NCBI GenBank assembly: GCA_017544125.1
Contig: JAFYET010000271.1
Span: 1-15,409, forward strand
Source: Ruminococcus sp.
Lineage (GTDB): Bacteria; Bacillota; Clostridia; Oscillospirales; Ruminococcaceae
Length of the DNA stretch: 15,409 nucleotides
Direction: 5' to 3'
The position numbers were made by a program, and so were the translations under genes. Under the pieces are notes generated by a model that was not told where the DNA came from, made no database searches, and saw only the letters and a program-made list of their open reading frames with translations. Position 1 is the first letter of the stretch. Every line of letters starts with the position of its first letter. Shown piece by piece: positions 1-6,699 of the stretch.

Positions 1-1
1 T

Positions 2-427
2 ATTCTTGCGCTAAATGCTTCCATCGAAGCTGCAAGAGCAGGAGACGCAGGTCGTGGCTTTGCTGTCGTTGCTGATGAGGTAGTTGATCTTGCGAATAAA
101 TCCTCTCAGGCGGCTCAGGATTCGGCAGACCTTATATCCCAGACGCTCAGCGCTGTTAACAGGGGCTTCAAGGCTGCCAATGAGAGTGCTTCAAGAATGA
201 CAGAGGTTAGGGAAATGTCTGAAAAGGTCAGCGAGCTTGTTACCGATATAGCTCAGACCTCAAACGACCAGGCGCTTGCTATCTCTCAGACAACAGCAGG
301 TATCGAGCAGATATCCGAGGTCGTTGCGCAGAACTCTGTAACGGCTATACATACAGCTACCTCATGCGAACAGCTTACTGTTCAGGCTAACTCGCTGCGT
401 GAGAAGGTAAGCAGACTTAAAGTATGA
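2..427 (+). CDS. Methyl-accepting chemotaxis protein, C-terminal fragment (5' end outside window)
   Basis: The last 141 residues of a chemoreceptor are present; the sensor, membrane and HAMP parts lie upstream of the window. The fragment opens inside the highly conserved hairpin tip that contacts CheA and CheW ([19 protein letters not shown], residues 5-23) and continues as the descending coiled-coil arm to a TGA stop. The family tip normally has GEAGRGF; here Glu is Asp. In the C-terminal methylation helix, where relatives usually read NSATAEE, this protein reads NSVTAIH, so one expected Glu pair is absent. No C-terminal CheR-docking pentapeptide is seen. The flavodoxin gene follows after 20 nt without a terminator, so the two may be cotranscribed. 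The family call is secure; ligand and topology cannot be judged. Confidence 0.95.
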   Translation: MLALNASIEAARAGDAGRGFAVVADEVVDLANKSSQAAQDSADLISQTLSAVNRGFKAANESASRMTEVREMSEKVSELVTDIAQTSNDQALAISQTTAGIEQISEVVAQNSVTAIHTATSCEQLTVQANSLREKVSRLKV

Positions 428-447
428 TAATGAAAGGTTTTGAACAT

Positions 448-927
448 ATGTCAAAGACTATAACCATTTGCTTTTCGGCAAGCGGCGTTACAAAACGTGC
501 CGCAAAGCTGATAGCCGACACACTAAATACCGAGCTGATCGAAATAATGCCTGAGACACCATATACTAAAGAAGACCTTAACTGGCGAGACAAATCTTCC
601 CGCACTTCCCTTGAAATGAGCGATAAATCGACCCGCCCCGAGATACAAAATGAAAAGCTTGATTTTTCGGGTGTAGATACTGTCTTTCTCGGCTTTCCCA
701 TATGGTGGTATGTAGCGCCTACTATCGTTAATTCATTCCTTGAGGCAAATGATTTTTCCGGGAAGAAGATAGTGCTTTTTGCCACTTCGGGCGGTTCTGA
801 TTTCGGCAAGACAGTGCAGTTTCTCAAAAACAGCGTATCGGCAGATACAGTGATAGAAGAGGGCAAGGTCTTTACAGGCAGGTTTGAAGATGCAGATGTT
901 GTAAGATTTGCAAAAGAGTATATCTAA
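448..927 (+). CDS. Flavodoxin (short-chain, flavodoxin_4-like)
   Basis: A 159-aa cytoplasmic FMN-binding electron carrier. The N-terminal phosphate-binding loop follows beta-1 (ITICFSASGVTKRAAK, residues 5-20), the second FMN loop is LGFPIWWYVAPTIVNSFLE (81-99), and the third is LFATSGGSDFGKT (110-122). The acidic/basic segment at 36-66 is typical of the flavodoxin_4 group found in anaerobes. Size matches the family. An ATG lies further upstream at 424, overlapping the receptor stop, but the ATG at 448 is preferred: it has GAAAGG ten bases upstream and the protein then starts directly at the first beta-strand. No own promoter is visible in the 20-nt gap after the chemoreceptor; a strong hairpin terminator follows. 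Its redox partner is unknown. Confidence 0.9.
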   Translation: MSKTITICFSASGVTKRAAKLIADTLNTELIEIMPETPYTKEDLNWRDKSSRTSLEMSDKSTRPEIQNEKLDFSGVDTVFLGFPIWWYVAPTIVNSFLEANDFSGKKIVLFATSGGSDFGKTVQFLKNSVSADTVIEEGKVFTGRFEDADVVRFAKEYI

Positions 928-931
928 TAAA

Positions 932-966
932 AGCGACCCCGATATCTGATCGGGGTCGTTGTTATA
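932..966. terminator. Bidirectional rho-independent terminator
   Basis: GACCCCGAT (935-943) pairs with ATCGGGGTC (949-957) around a 5-nt loop, with further pairs outside. It is followed by GTTGTTATAT on the plus strand and by a T-rich run on the minus strand. It sits between the convergent flavodoxin gene and the YfcE reading frame, whose downstream stop at 962-964 lies beside the stem. Confidence 0.85.
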
Positions 967-1474
967 TATCTATGTGAGTAAAAACACCGTTTTCATAAAT
1001 GACTGTGCTGTGAGAAGAGCCTTCCTTCGGAATTGACACCGAACCTGGATTTACGGCCCTGAAATTCAATCAAGCTTCATTTTCAGGAACGTGGGTGTGC
1101 CCGTAAAGCAGCACGTCGCCGTCACATAAAGGCGGGGGAGTCTGCGGGTTGAAAATATGCCCGTGTGTTGCAAATATCCTTACATTCCCGTCATATATCC
1201 AGGCATAATCAGCCATGATAGGGAATTCAAGCACCATCTGATCGACCTCGGTGTCGCAGTTGCCACGTATGGCGAGTATCTTTTCTTTAAGCGGGTTTAG
1301 CATTTTGATGACCGCTTTGGGGTCATACTCATCGGGCAGGTCATTTCTCGGTCCATGATAAAGAATGTCACCTAAGAGTATAAGCCTTTCAGCCCCGCTT
1401 TTCTCAAAGGCATCAAGCATCGCTTTGCACCACTTTGCCGAGCCGTGTATGTCAGATGCGATAAATAGCTTCAT
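962..1474 (-). pseudogene. yfcE: YfcE-type metallophosphodiesterase interrupted by an in-frame TGA
   Basis: Calcineurin-like phosphoesterase of the YfcE/MJ0936 family, known to hydrolyse small phosphodiesters with divalent metals. From the ATG at 1474 the frame runs 134 codons to TGA at 1072-1070, and all visible metal ligands precede it: D8 and H10 (SDIHG), D36 (GDILYHGPRN), N72 (RGNCD), H104 (THGH) and H126/H128 (GHTH). Beyond the TGA the same frame continues without any indel for 35 codons to TAA (964-962) and encodes the family's conserved C-terminal strand with NPGSVSIPKEG. Compared from memory with E. coli YfcE, the TGA falls exactly on an Arg position, consistent with a single substitution such as CGA to TGA. 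The ATG overlaps the stop of the upstream SGNH gene (TAATG), implying translational coupling. Whether the 134-aa product is active is unknown; a sequencing error or readthrough are alternatives. Confidence 0.85.
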
Positions 1475-2535
1475 TACTTGCTGTCCTTTCTGCTTGTCGT
1501 TATCACTATGATTATGACCGCCGCAGCAAGCACTGCACCGCCGCAGGCGATGAGTATAGTGCTCTTGGTGTCGTTATCTTTGCCGCTGTCTGAGCTGTCG
1601 GTTTCTGTAATCTCGGCTGAGGCTTTCTCTGCCTTGGGCTTTTCTACCTTTATTGAAAAGCTCTTTGACCTTATCACAGCGTCAAGCGTTTCATATATCT
1701 TTTTATGCCCCTCGGCGTTTGGGTGAATGTCAATTTTGTTTATGTTGGTCAGCTTATCGCCCTGCCCTGCAAATGCTGTGAAAACATCTGCTATCTCGTA
1801 TCTCTCGTTACCCTGCTCGTCCTTGGCATTGGCGAGCATTTTTTCGTTGAGGGTGGTTATCTTGCTTTTGACAAACGCCATAAAGAGCTTGGGGTTTTCT
1901 CTTGTGTCAAGCGGGTTGTACAGCGTCTGAACTATTACCCTTGCATCGCTTTTGTCGTTGATATAATCTGTAATTTCTCTGATGTTTGAGTCATATTCGA
2001 TGAGCTTTTCTTCAAGGACTTTTGAAAGGTCGGACAGTATCTCTACCAGATCACCTACCGAATGATCCTTTAGCACATCTGAAATGCTTATGCTGTTTTC
2101 AGAGTCGCCTGAAAAGAACCCGAAAAGCGTGTGCATAAGGTCATTTCCGCCTATTGATATCAAAACAAGGTCGCAGTCCTTAAGGTCAGCGTCATATTCG
2201 CCTTTGTTAAGACTTTCAAGCAGCTCAGGTGAAGTCTGCCCGTCGATACCCTTGTTTATGAATTCCTCTTTGCCGTCTTTAAGTTCGCTTTCAAACTCTC
2301 TTTTAAGCAGATTTGCGTAGGACTCTACATTATCTCTGCCTTTTTCATACCCTTCAAGCCCATAGCCGGTGGTTATCGAATCGCCGATAACGAGCACCTT
2401 CCTCGGCACCGCAGATTCTACTGTCACATATTCTGTATTATCAGCTGCTGCACATATGCTGCTAAAAAGCAATGCTGCGCAAGCCATACAAGCTGCCGTT
2501 ATGCGTTTTATAAATAATAAGCCGTGTTTTCTCAT
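1474..2535 (-). CDS. SGNH/GDSL-family esterase, membrane-anchored at C-terminus
   Basis: A 353-aa secreted hydrolase. Residues 1-31 form a signal peptide (basic n-region, hydrophobic core, SSICAAA). The SGNH fold follows: block I VLVIGDSITTGYG with nucleophile S53, the block II Gly in NKGIDGQTS (94-102), block III GGND with N131, and block V DIHPNAEGH with D269 and H271. A polar linker (about 298-325) leads to a C-terminal transmembrane helix (326-347) and a basic tail, so the enzyme should sit tethered to the outer face of the membrane. Likely substrates are acyl or acetyl esters on lipids or polysaccharides, but the sequence does not say which. SD AAAGGTGAG precedes the ATG and a good promoter lies about 40 nt upstream. 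It is the first gene of an operon with the YfcE-like gene. Confidence 0.88.
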   Translation of the reverse strand: MRKHGLLFIKRITAACMACAALLFSSICAAADNTEYVTVESAVPRKVLVIGDSITTGYGLEGYEKGRDNVESYANLLKREFESELKDGKEEFINKGIDGQTSPELLESLNKGEYDADLKDCDLVLISIGGNDLMHTLFGFFSGDSENSISISDVLKDHSVGDLVEILSDLSKVLEEKLIEYDSNIREITDYINDKSDARVIVQTLYNPLDTRENPKLFMAFVKSKITTLNEKMLANAKDEQGNERYEIADVFTAFAGQGDKLTNINKIDIHPNAEGHKKIYETLDAVIRSKSFSIKVEKPKAEKASAEITETDSSDSGKDNDTKSTILIACGGAVLAAAVIIIVITTSRKDSK

Positions 2536-2572
2536 AACAACTCACCTTTCTTTGATCTTATCATCTGTTTAT

Positions 2573-2601
2573 ATTATAGCATAGTTTTATATAAATTACA
2601 A
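2573..2601 (-). promoter_or_regulatory. Sigma-70-type promoter of the SGNH esterase operon
   Basis: Read on the minus strand: TTGTAA (2601-2596), 17-nt spacer, TATAAT (2578-2573). The predicted transcript starts near 2566, leaving a roughly 30-nt leader with the SD. Confidence 0.75.
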
Positions 2602-2756
2602 TAATATGATACATATTTTTTATTTGCGTAAAATATTAAAGTAAATGTGGCATTTGTGAGTATCCATATTATGTAAAACTTAATATAAAAAATCGTGATA
2701 AGTTATAAATATTCTTTGAATTTTTGGGTAAAATAATTAAATTCCGACAAATACCC
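2602..2756. other. AT-rich divergent intergenic region
   Basis: The gap between the SGNH gene and the AraC-type gene (2536-2841) holds two divergent promoters separated by this AT-rich stretch. A 6-bp inverted repeat, ATATTA (2666-2671) with TAATAT (2681-2686), lies inside it and could be an operator, but in such AT-rich DNA it could easily be chance. No small gene or RNA could be supported. Confidence 0.4.
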
Positions 2757-2785
2757 TTGACAATCGACGGCTGTTGTGTTATTAT
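2757..2785 (+). promoter_or_regulatory. Sigma-70-type promoter of the AraC-family regulator gene
   Basis: Consensus TTGACA (2757-2762), 17-nt spacer and TATTAT (2780-2785). The leader would be about 50 nt and ends in the SD GGAAAGGGTG (2824-2833) ahead of the ATG at 2842. Confidence 0.8.
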
Positions 2786-2841
2786 AAAATAGGATAATAT
2801 GAAAGCAACAATATCTTGCTTTGCGGAAAGGGTGATAAGGA

Positions 2842-3672
2842 ATGACCGATTATTGCTATCCTGTTCTTGGTGAAGAGGCAGGCCTGCCGATGTATGTTCT
2901 CGGTGCAGGTGCCAGAGATCAGGAGTTTCATTTTATCAGAGAGGAAGGCTACCCCAATCATCAGATCATATACTGTCTAAGGGGTAAGGGCGTGCTCAAG
3001 CTCGATGATGAGACTTTTGAGATAACAGCAGGCACGGGCTTTTTCCTACCGCAGGGCAAGCCTCATGAATACTACCCCACTGAAGATGTGTGGGAGACCC
3101 ACTGGGTAACCTTTGCAGGCAATGAGGTGGATAATATCTTAGGCTTTATCAAGCTCGATAAGGCACGGGTGTTTACCATACACGATATCAATCAGCTTGA
3201 TGCTATCTTTAAGAAGATGCTCTATCTGATGAAAACAAATTATTACTACTGCGGTATTCAGTGCTCGGTGCTGCTTTATCAGTTCTTTATGGAGCTGCAC
3301 AGGGTCGTCAACCTGCAAAACGGCTCACAGGACAGCCAGAAGCTCAACCAGCTTGCCCCTGTTATGGAGTATATCGACAAGAACTATAAGAACGATATTA
3401 CCCTTGTAGAGCTTGCCGACCTTGTTGACCTTTCGCCTCAGTACCTTTGCAGGCTGTTTAAAGAGTGCTTGAGTATCCGCCCCTTTGAGTATCTTGCAAG
3501 GAAGCGTGTTCAGCAGGCAAAGATATTGCTTCTTGAAGGCAAGTGGAATATCAATGAGATAGCTTCAATGGTCGGTTATAACGATTGCAGCTATTTCTGC
3601 GCTGTGTTCAAGCGGCATGAGATGCTTTCTCCCGCCGAGTTCAGGAGCCTGCATAGAAAAGCAAATAAGTAA
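2842..3672 (+). CDS. AraC-family transcriptional regulator (cupin sensor plus double HTH)
   Basis: A 276-aa soluble DNA-binding regulator. Residues about 15-100 form a cupin-like AraC_binding domain (HQIIYCLRGKGVLKL, then a turn at FFLPQGKPHEYYP), the usual pocket for a sugar or small ligand. Residues about 172-272 hold the two helix-turn-helix units: HTH1 DITLVELADLVDLSPQYLCRLFKE (185-208) and HTH2 WNINEIASMVGYNDCSYFCAVFKR (235-258), followed by the conserved SPAEFR. Length and domain order match AraC/XylS regulators of carbohydrate use in Firmicutes. No sugar transporter or glycosidase is adjacent; the only divergent neighbour is the SGNH esterase operon, which is a possible but unproven target. 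It has its own promoter and terminator, so it is monocistronic. Ligand unknown. Confidence 0.93.
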   Translation: MTDYCYPVLGEEAGLPMYVLGAGARDQEFHFIREEGYPNHQIIYCLRGKGVLKLDDETFEITAGTGFFLPQGKPHEYYPTEDVWETHWVTFAGNEVDNILGFIKLDKARVFTIHDINQLDAIFKKMLYLMKTNYYYCGIQCSVLLYQFFMELHRVVNLQNGSQDSQKLNQLAPVMEYIDKNYKNDITLVELADLVDLSPQYLCRLFKECLSIRPFEYLARKRVQQAKILLLEGKWNINEIASMVGYNDCSYFCAVFKRHEMLSPAEFRSLHRKANK

Positions 3673-3679
3673 ACACATT

Positions 3680-3706
3680 AAGCCCGGGCGTAAATGTCCG
3701 GGCTTT
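3680..3706. terminator. Hairpin terminator between convergent genes
   Basis: AAGCCCGG (3680-3687) pairs with CCGGGCTT (3698-3705), with G-U and C-G pairs narrowing the loop. The T-tract is short on both strands, so its efficiency is uncertain. It separates the AraC-type gene from the GyrI-like gene, whose stop is at 3709. Confidence 0.75.
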
Positions 3707-3708
3707 AG

Positions 3709-4341
3709 TTATGCCTTTTTAATTGGGTGTCTGATAACAGTTTTTAGCTTATCGGGTGATACCTTTCTTGCATCGCTCAGGTATATTTCGTGATGCAGGC
3801 GTTTGTCGTTTATGTCATTCACATAGCCCTGTTCTTTAATGAAGCTGTCCATTAACGCAACAGATCTCGGCTCGTCATCATATGAGCCTATGTGCATTAT
3901 CTGAACACAAAGCCCTTCGTCAATTGTCAGCATCTTGACCGCCGAGCAGTCGAGCTTTTTCTTTTTAAGGGCTGTCTCTTTAGCCCAGCTGATATCAGCC
4001 TCAGTTATGAAATCAGGTATTCTTATCACCGATATCCAGTTAAAGCTGCTTTTGTCAGAGTAGTCTATACCGTTTACTCCGTCCTGCCACCAGAAGCCCT
4101 CCAGCGGCGGTACAACATATTCAAAAAAGCCATCTATCCGGTGGTCGGTCTTATAGCTCATTTTAAGCGTGTAGGCTACCGCATAGAGCATACCTATCGC
4201 CTTTTTATAGTCACCGTCCTCCTCGTTCGGGTCGCCTTTGCCCTTTACAGCGATGTAGCTGACTTTGGGTACTTCTACCAATGACGGTTTTTCCTTTGGC
4301 AGATAGAACTCTCTATATTCTTTTTTGAAATCAAATGCCAT
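3709..4341 (-). CDS. GyrI-like small-molecule-binding domain protein
   Basis: A 210-aa stand-alone GyrI-like protein (SOUL/BacR effector-binding superfamily) with no DNA-binding domain. It has a conserved family opening (KVSYIAVKGKGDPNEE, 26-41), the middle block FFEYVVPPLEGFWWQDG (72-88), and a C-terminal block with IGSYDDEPRSVALMDSF (151-167) and HHEIYLSDARK (183-193). From established knowledge, members of this Lin2189-like group bind hydrophobic ligands, and some hydrolyse cyclopropane-bearing DNA-alkylating toxins. That activity is an extrapolation here. The start is supported by GGAAAGGTCG inside the end of the upstream glycosylase gene, from which it is separated by 2 nt, so the two are almost certainly cotranscribed. 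Confidence 0.85.
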   Translation of the reverse strand: MAFDFKKEYREFYLPKEKPSLVEVPKVSYIAVKGKGDPNEEDGDYKKAIGMLYAVAYTLKMSYKTDHRIDGFFEYVVPPLEGFWWQDGVNGIDYSDKSSFNWISVIRIPDFITEADISWAKETALKKKKLDCSAVKMLTIDEGLCVQIMHIGSYDDEPRSVALMDSFIKEQGYVNDINDKRLHHEIYLSDARKVSPDKLKTVIRHPIKKA

Positions 4342-4343
4342 AT

Positions 4344-5159
4344 CTATTCGACCTTTCCGTGGAGCTTTCTTATGTAGTGGAAGAGATACTGCTGTGCTAT
4401 GCCTTCAATGCCCTTTGTGCATTCAGGCAGACCGTTTGGGTAAAACTCGCTCATGACCCTCTTTACCCACACATCAACAGGGAAGGCATCTGTCTTGTAA
4501 AAACCGAACAGCAGCGCACAGCTTGCTACTTTTGGCCCTACACCCTTTATTTTCATCAGCTTTGCCATTGCTTCATCAAGAGGGGCTTGTTTGATACCGT
4601 CAATCGTGAGCTCTTTTCTTTTGAGCTTGCCAACAGCATCAACAAGATATTTTGCCCTGAAACCCGCTCTCAGGAAGCCGAGGCTCTCGGCTGTTTCATC
4701 TGCCATGTCGTTAATGGACGGATAGCCGCCGTAGTGCTCGACGAGCCTGCCGATTATACCTTTTATTCGGGGGATATTGTTGTTTTGCGATATTATAAAT
4801 GACGATAACGCTTCCCAGCTGTCCTGCCTGAGTATCCTTATACCGTAGGCAAAGTCGCAGGCTTTTTTCAGCGTTTCATCTTCGCTCAGGGCTTGCTTTA
4901 TCTCATCATAGTCAGTGCCGAAATCGAAGTAATCATACCAGATGTTCAATAGCTCATCTTCGGTGGTGTCGTGCAGTATAAAAGTGCCGTCTTTTATATC
5001 AAGCGTGCTGATATGCAGGGGAGTATTGAGGAAAGCCCCCTTGAAAGACCCGTCAGCCTGCTCCTCCCAGCGGAAAGCCTGCCCGCAGTCAAGGGTCTGT
5101 GAAAGCTCAAAATCAGGCTGCTTGATGATAATGTCATTCCCTTTGATGGTATAATCCAT
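4344..5159 (-). CDS. ogg: 8-oxoguanine DNA glycosylase (OGG1 type, HhH-GPD)
   Basis: A 271-aa base-excision repair glycosylase/AP lyase of the clostridial Ogg family. It shows the N-terminal OGG domain with CGQAFRW (25-31), the helical domain entry SSFIISQNNNIPRIKGI (119-135), and the helix-hairpin-helix LMKIKGVGPKVASC (201-214). The catalytic pair is expected to be K210 in the hairpin and D229 in FPVDVW. The frame is open back to an ATG at 5192, but the ATG at 5159 is chosen because AGAGGTG lies just upstream of it and the extra 11 residues resemble translated leader. First gene of a two-gene unit with the GyrI-like gene. 8-oxoG is the expected lesion; alkylated-base activity as in AlkA is less likely given the OGG N-domain. 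Confidence 0.93.
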   Translation of the reverse strand: MDYTIKGNDIIIKQPDFELSQTLDCGQAFRWEEQADGSFKGAFLNTPLHISTLDIKDGTFILHDTTEDELLNIWYDYFDFGTDYDEIKQALSEDETLKKACDFAYGIRILRQDSWEALSSFIISQNNNIPRIKGIIGRLVEHYGGYPSINDMADETAESLGFLRAGFRAKYLVDAVGKLKRKELTIDGIKQAPLDEAMAKLMKIKGVGPKVASCALLFGFYKTDAFPVDVWVKRVMSEFYPNGLPECTKGIEGIAQQYLFHYIRKLHGKVE

Positions 5160-5186
5160 AAAAACACCTCTTTTTGCCAAAATTAC

Positions 5187-5215
5187 TTGCAAAAATCCTT
5201 AAAATATATTATACT
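5187..5215 (+). promoter_or_regulatory. Promoter of the DUF6062 gene
   Basis: TTGCAA (5187-5192), 17-nt spacer, TATACT (5210-5215). Its -10 overlaps the -10 of the oppositely directed ogg promoter by 3 bp. Confidence 0.65.
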
Positions 5216-5241
5216 ATAAATAACTGTATATTTTGTGACAA
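5213..5241 (-). promoter_or_regulatory. Promoter of the ogg-GyrI-like operon
   Basis: Minus strand: TTGTCA (5241-5236), 17-nt spacer, TATAGT (5218-5213), five of six consensus bases in each box. A second in-register TATAAT at 5213-5208 lacks a good -35. Confidence 0.65.
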
Positions 5242-5267
5242 ATTACTTAATTTTGGAGGTGCTCTCA

Positions 5268-5948
5268 ATGAGAGAAAGCATACTTACTATACCTGTCAGC
5301 GAGATATTTGAGCCTAAGTGCGGCTGTCCTATCTGCACTATGCGTGATATGCTCGAGCAGCGGACGGTCGATTACATAATGGGTGCTGCCATGATGGAGC
5401 CCGATGTCAGGATAGAGACTAACAAGCAGGGCTTTTGCAAAACCCATTTTGAGCAGATGCGTGCCTGCAAGAACCGCCTTTCGCTGGCACTTATGCTGCA
5501 AACACACCTGCAAACGCTGGATAAGGACATATTTGCCCGCAAGAGCATATTCGAGGGCAAGACAGCCAAGCAGAAAAAGGTGTCTGCGATAAATAATGAT
5601 TGCTTTGTCTGCAACAAGATAGAGTGGGGCATGAGCCGCCTTATGGTGACGACCCTGGAGCTATATTCAAAGCAGAAGGAATTCAGGCAGCTGTTCTCTG
5701 AGCAGGAGATGCTTTGCCTGCCGCACTATGACCTGTTGGTATCTATGAGCGAGAGTGTTGACAAGGGCAGCCGCTCGGCGTTTATTGACTGCTGCAACTC
5801 TCTTGTCAAAAAGCAGCTTGACCTGCTCATCGAGGACGTTTCACACTACTGCAATATGTATGACTACCGAAACTCTGGCAAGGACGGCGATTGGAAGAAT
5901 TCAAAGGATTCGATCGAGCGGGCTATCAAATTTTTAACCACCCGATAA
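5268..5948 (+). CDS. DUF6062 family protein with duplicated Cys/His motifs
   Basis: A 226-aa cytoplasmic protein that I match to the Firmicute family DUF6062; its function is not established. The eye-catching feature is an internal repeat: C20-P-I-C23 followed 34 residues later by C57-K-T-H60, and C112-F-V-C115 followed 35 residues later by C150-L-P-H153. Each half could hold one zinc or other metal through a CxxC...CxxH set. Extra cysteines occur at 18 and 67, and a CC pair at 175-176. The remainder is predicted mostly helical with no signal peptide or membrane helix. The ATG at 5268 is chosen for GGAGGT seven bases upstream; a GTG further upstream at 5235 lacks such a site. Transcribed divergently from ogg and alone in its unit. 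The 3' side lacks a convincing terminator. Confidence 0.85.
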   Translation: MRESILTIPVSEIFEPKCGCPICTMRDMLEQRTVDYIMGAAMMEPDVRIETNKQGFCKTHFEQMRACKNRLSLALMLQTHLQTLDKDIFARKSIFEGKTAKQKKVSAINNDCFVCNKIEWGMSRLMVTTLELYSKQKEFRQLFSEQEMLCLPHYDLLVSMSESVDKGSRSAFIDCCNSLVKKQLDLLIEDVSHYCNMYDYRNSGKDGDWKNSKDSIERAIKFLTTR

Positions 5949-6632
5949 GTATTCTTGTCAAGGGGTCTGCTTGTTAATTTTTTGCCGAACAAATTCATAC
6001 CCCGCATTTTTTGCGCCTTTTCGGGGGCATAAAGGCTGTGATATTTTTATAGGCTTTTTATTCATTTAATATTCATAATTTGAGAGTCGTAAAAAGCTAA
6101 TATATTTTTATATTGCATTATGCTCATATGCTAACTTATGCGGCGGTGTTATTTTCAACATAACACAAACCACCGAAAACACTAACTTTTCAACGCTTTC
6201 AACAGACTTTTAAACACTTTTGAAGCGTGAAAGCTGTCGAAATGCAGACTTTTCAACAGAATCATAGTAACTTTCAACACTTTTAAACAATTCGGCGCAT
6301 TTTTAAACAATCGGGAGAATAATCGGACTTATACGAAAATGTAACGCAAAAGCACAAAATGAATATGAATAATTCATACAAATAATGTGAATATAAGATT
6401 AAGTTATATTTAATCTTCTGTTTCGGAGTGCCTGTGCTTTGATAATTTCTGCACCCGATTTACCCGTCTTTTGTAATACCCCGAAAATAAAGGTTATGCA
6501 CTAAAGTGTAAAAATGTTCCATTCGGAGTGACCGATCGTTACATTATATTTTTGATATTTTTTATGCTGTGGCTGTTATAGCTGCGCTTTATACTAAATA
6601 GTTATAAAATAATTAATTTTAATAAAAAACTA
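5949..6632. other. Long gene-free AT-rich region upstream of rlmB
   Basis: No plausible protein gene: the few short frames (for example 6242-6286) lack SD sites. It contains the repeat cluster at 6152-6309; a 7-bp hairpin GTGTTAT/ATAACAC at 6146-6166; a 15-nt palindrome at 6364-6378 made from ATTCATA half sites, with further ATTCATA copies at 5993-5999 and 6071-6077; an AT-rich 8-bp stem AAGATTAA/TTAATCTT at 6395-6417; and a 9-nt direct repeat TTCGGAGTG at 6422-6430 and 6522-6530. It ends in the rlmB promoter. None of these matches an RNA class I can name. Confidence 0.6.
6152..6309 (+). repeat. Cluster of eight same-strand 9-mers, consensus YTTTMAACR
   Basis: Copies: TTTTCAACA at 6152-6160 and 6250-6258; TTTTCAACG at 6187-6195; CTTTCAACA at 6196-6204 and 6271-6279; TTTTAAACA at 6208-6216, 6281-6289 and 6301-6309. 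All are on the plus strand. Successive starts differ by 35, 9, 12, 42, 21, 10 and 20 nt, mostly close to whole helical turns. The copies at 6281 and 6301 also share the following AA(T)TCGG. TTTTCAACA agrees with the DnaA box TTATCCACA at 7 of 9 positions, which may or may not be meaningful. Confidence 0.7.
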
Positions 6633-6661
6633 TTGGCATAATGCAAAAAGTGTGTTATAAT
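6633..6661 (+). promoter_or_regulatory. Promoter of rlmB and the following gene
   Basis: TTGGCA (6633-6638), 17-nt spacer, TATAAT (6656-6661). The leader is short, about 30 nt, and ends with AGGAG six bases before the ATG. Confidence 0.85.
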
Positions 6662-6699
6662 ATAGAGTGATTAATTTTCGATGTTTTTAGGAGAAATAA

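Noticed and set aside
417..866. 149-codon open frame on the minus strand over the flavodoxin gene
   Set aside because: Antisense shadow: no family pattern, no SD, and the opposite strand has a clear flavodoxin.
1040..1072. Selenocysteine recoding at the YfcE TGA
   Set aside because: The family position is Arg, not Cys, and no SECIS-like hairpin is evident just after the TGA.
4335..4802. 155-codon plus-strand frame
   Set aside because: Antisense to ogg, whose motifs are unambiguous.
5999..6028. CCCCG/CGGGG hairpin as terminator of the DUF6062 gene
   Set aside because: The 5-bp stem has a long loop and no T-tract follows, so it is too weak to call.
6242..6286. Short 14-codon frame in the intergenic region
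   Set aside because: No SD and composed largely of the 9-mer repeats; no sign of coding.
6152..6309. CRISPR array or replication origin
   Set aside because: Repeats are only 9 nt with irregular spacers, so not CRISPR. There is no dnaA/dnaN/rpmH context and the DnaA-box match is partial, so calling an origin is not justified.
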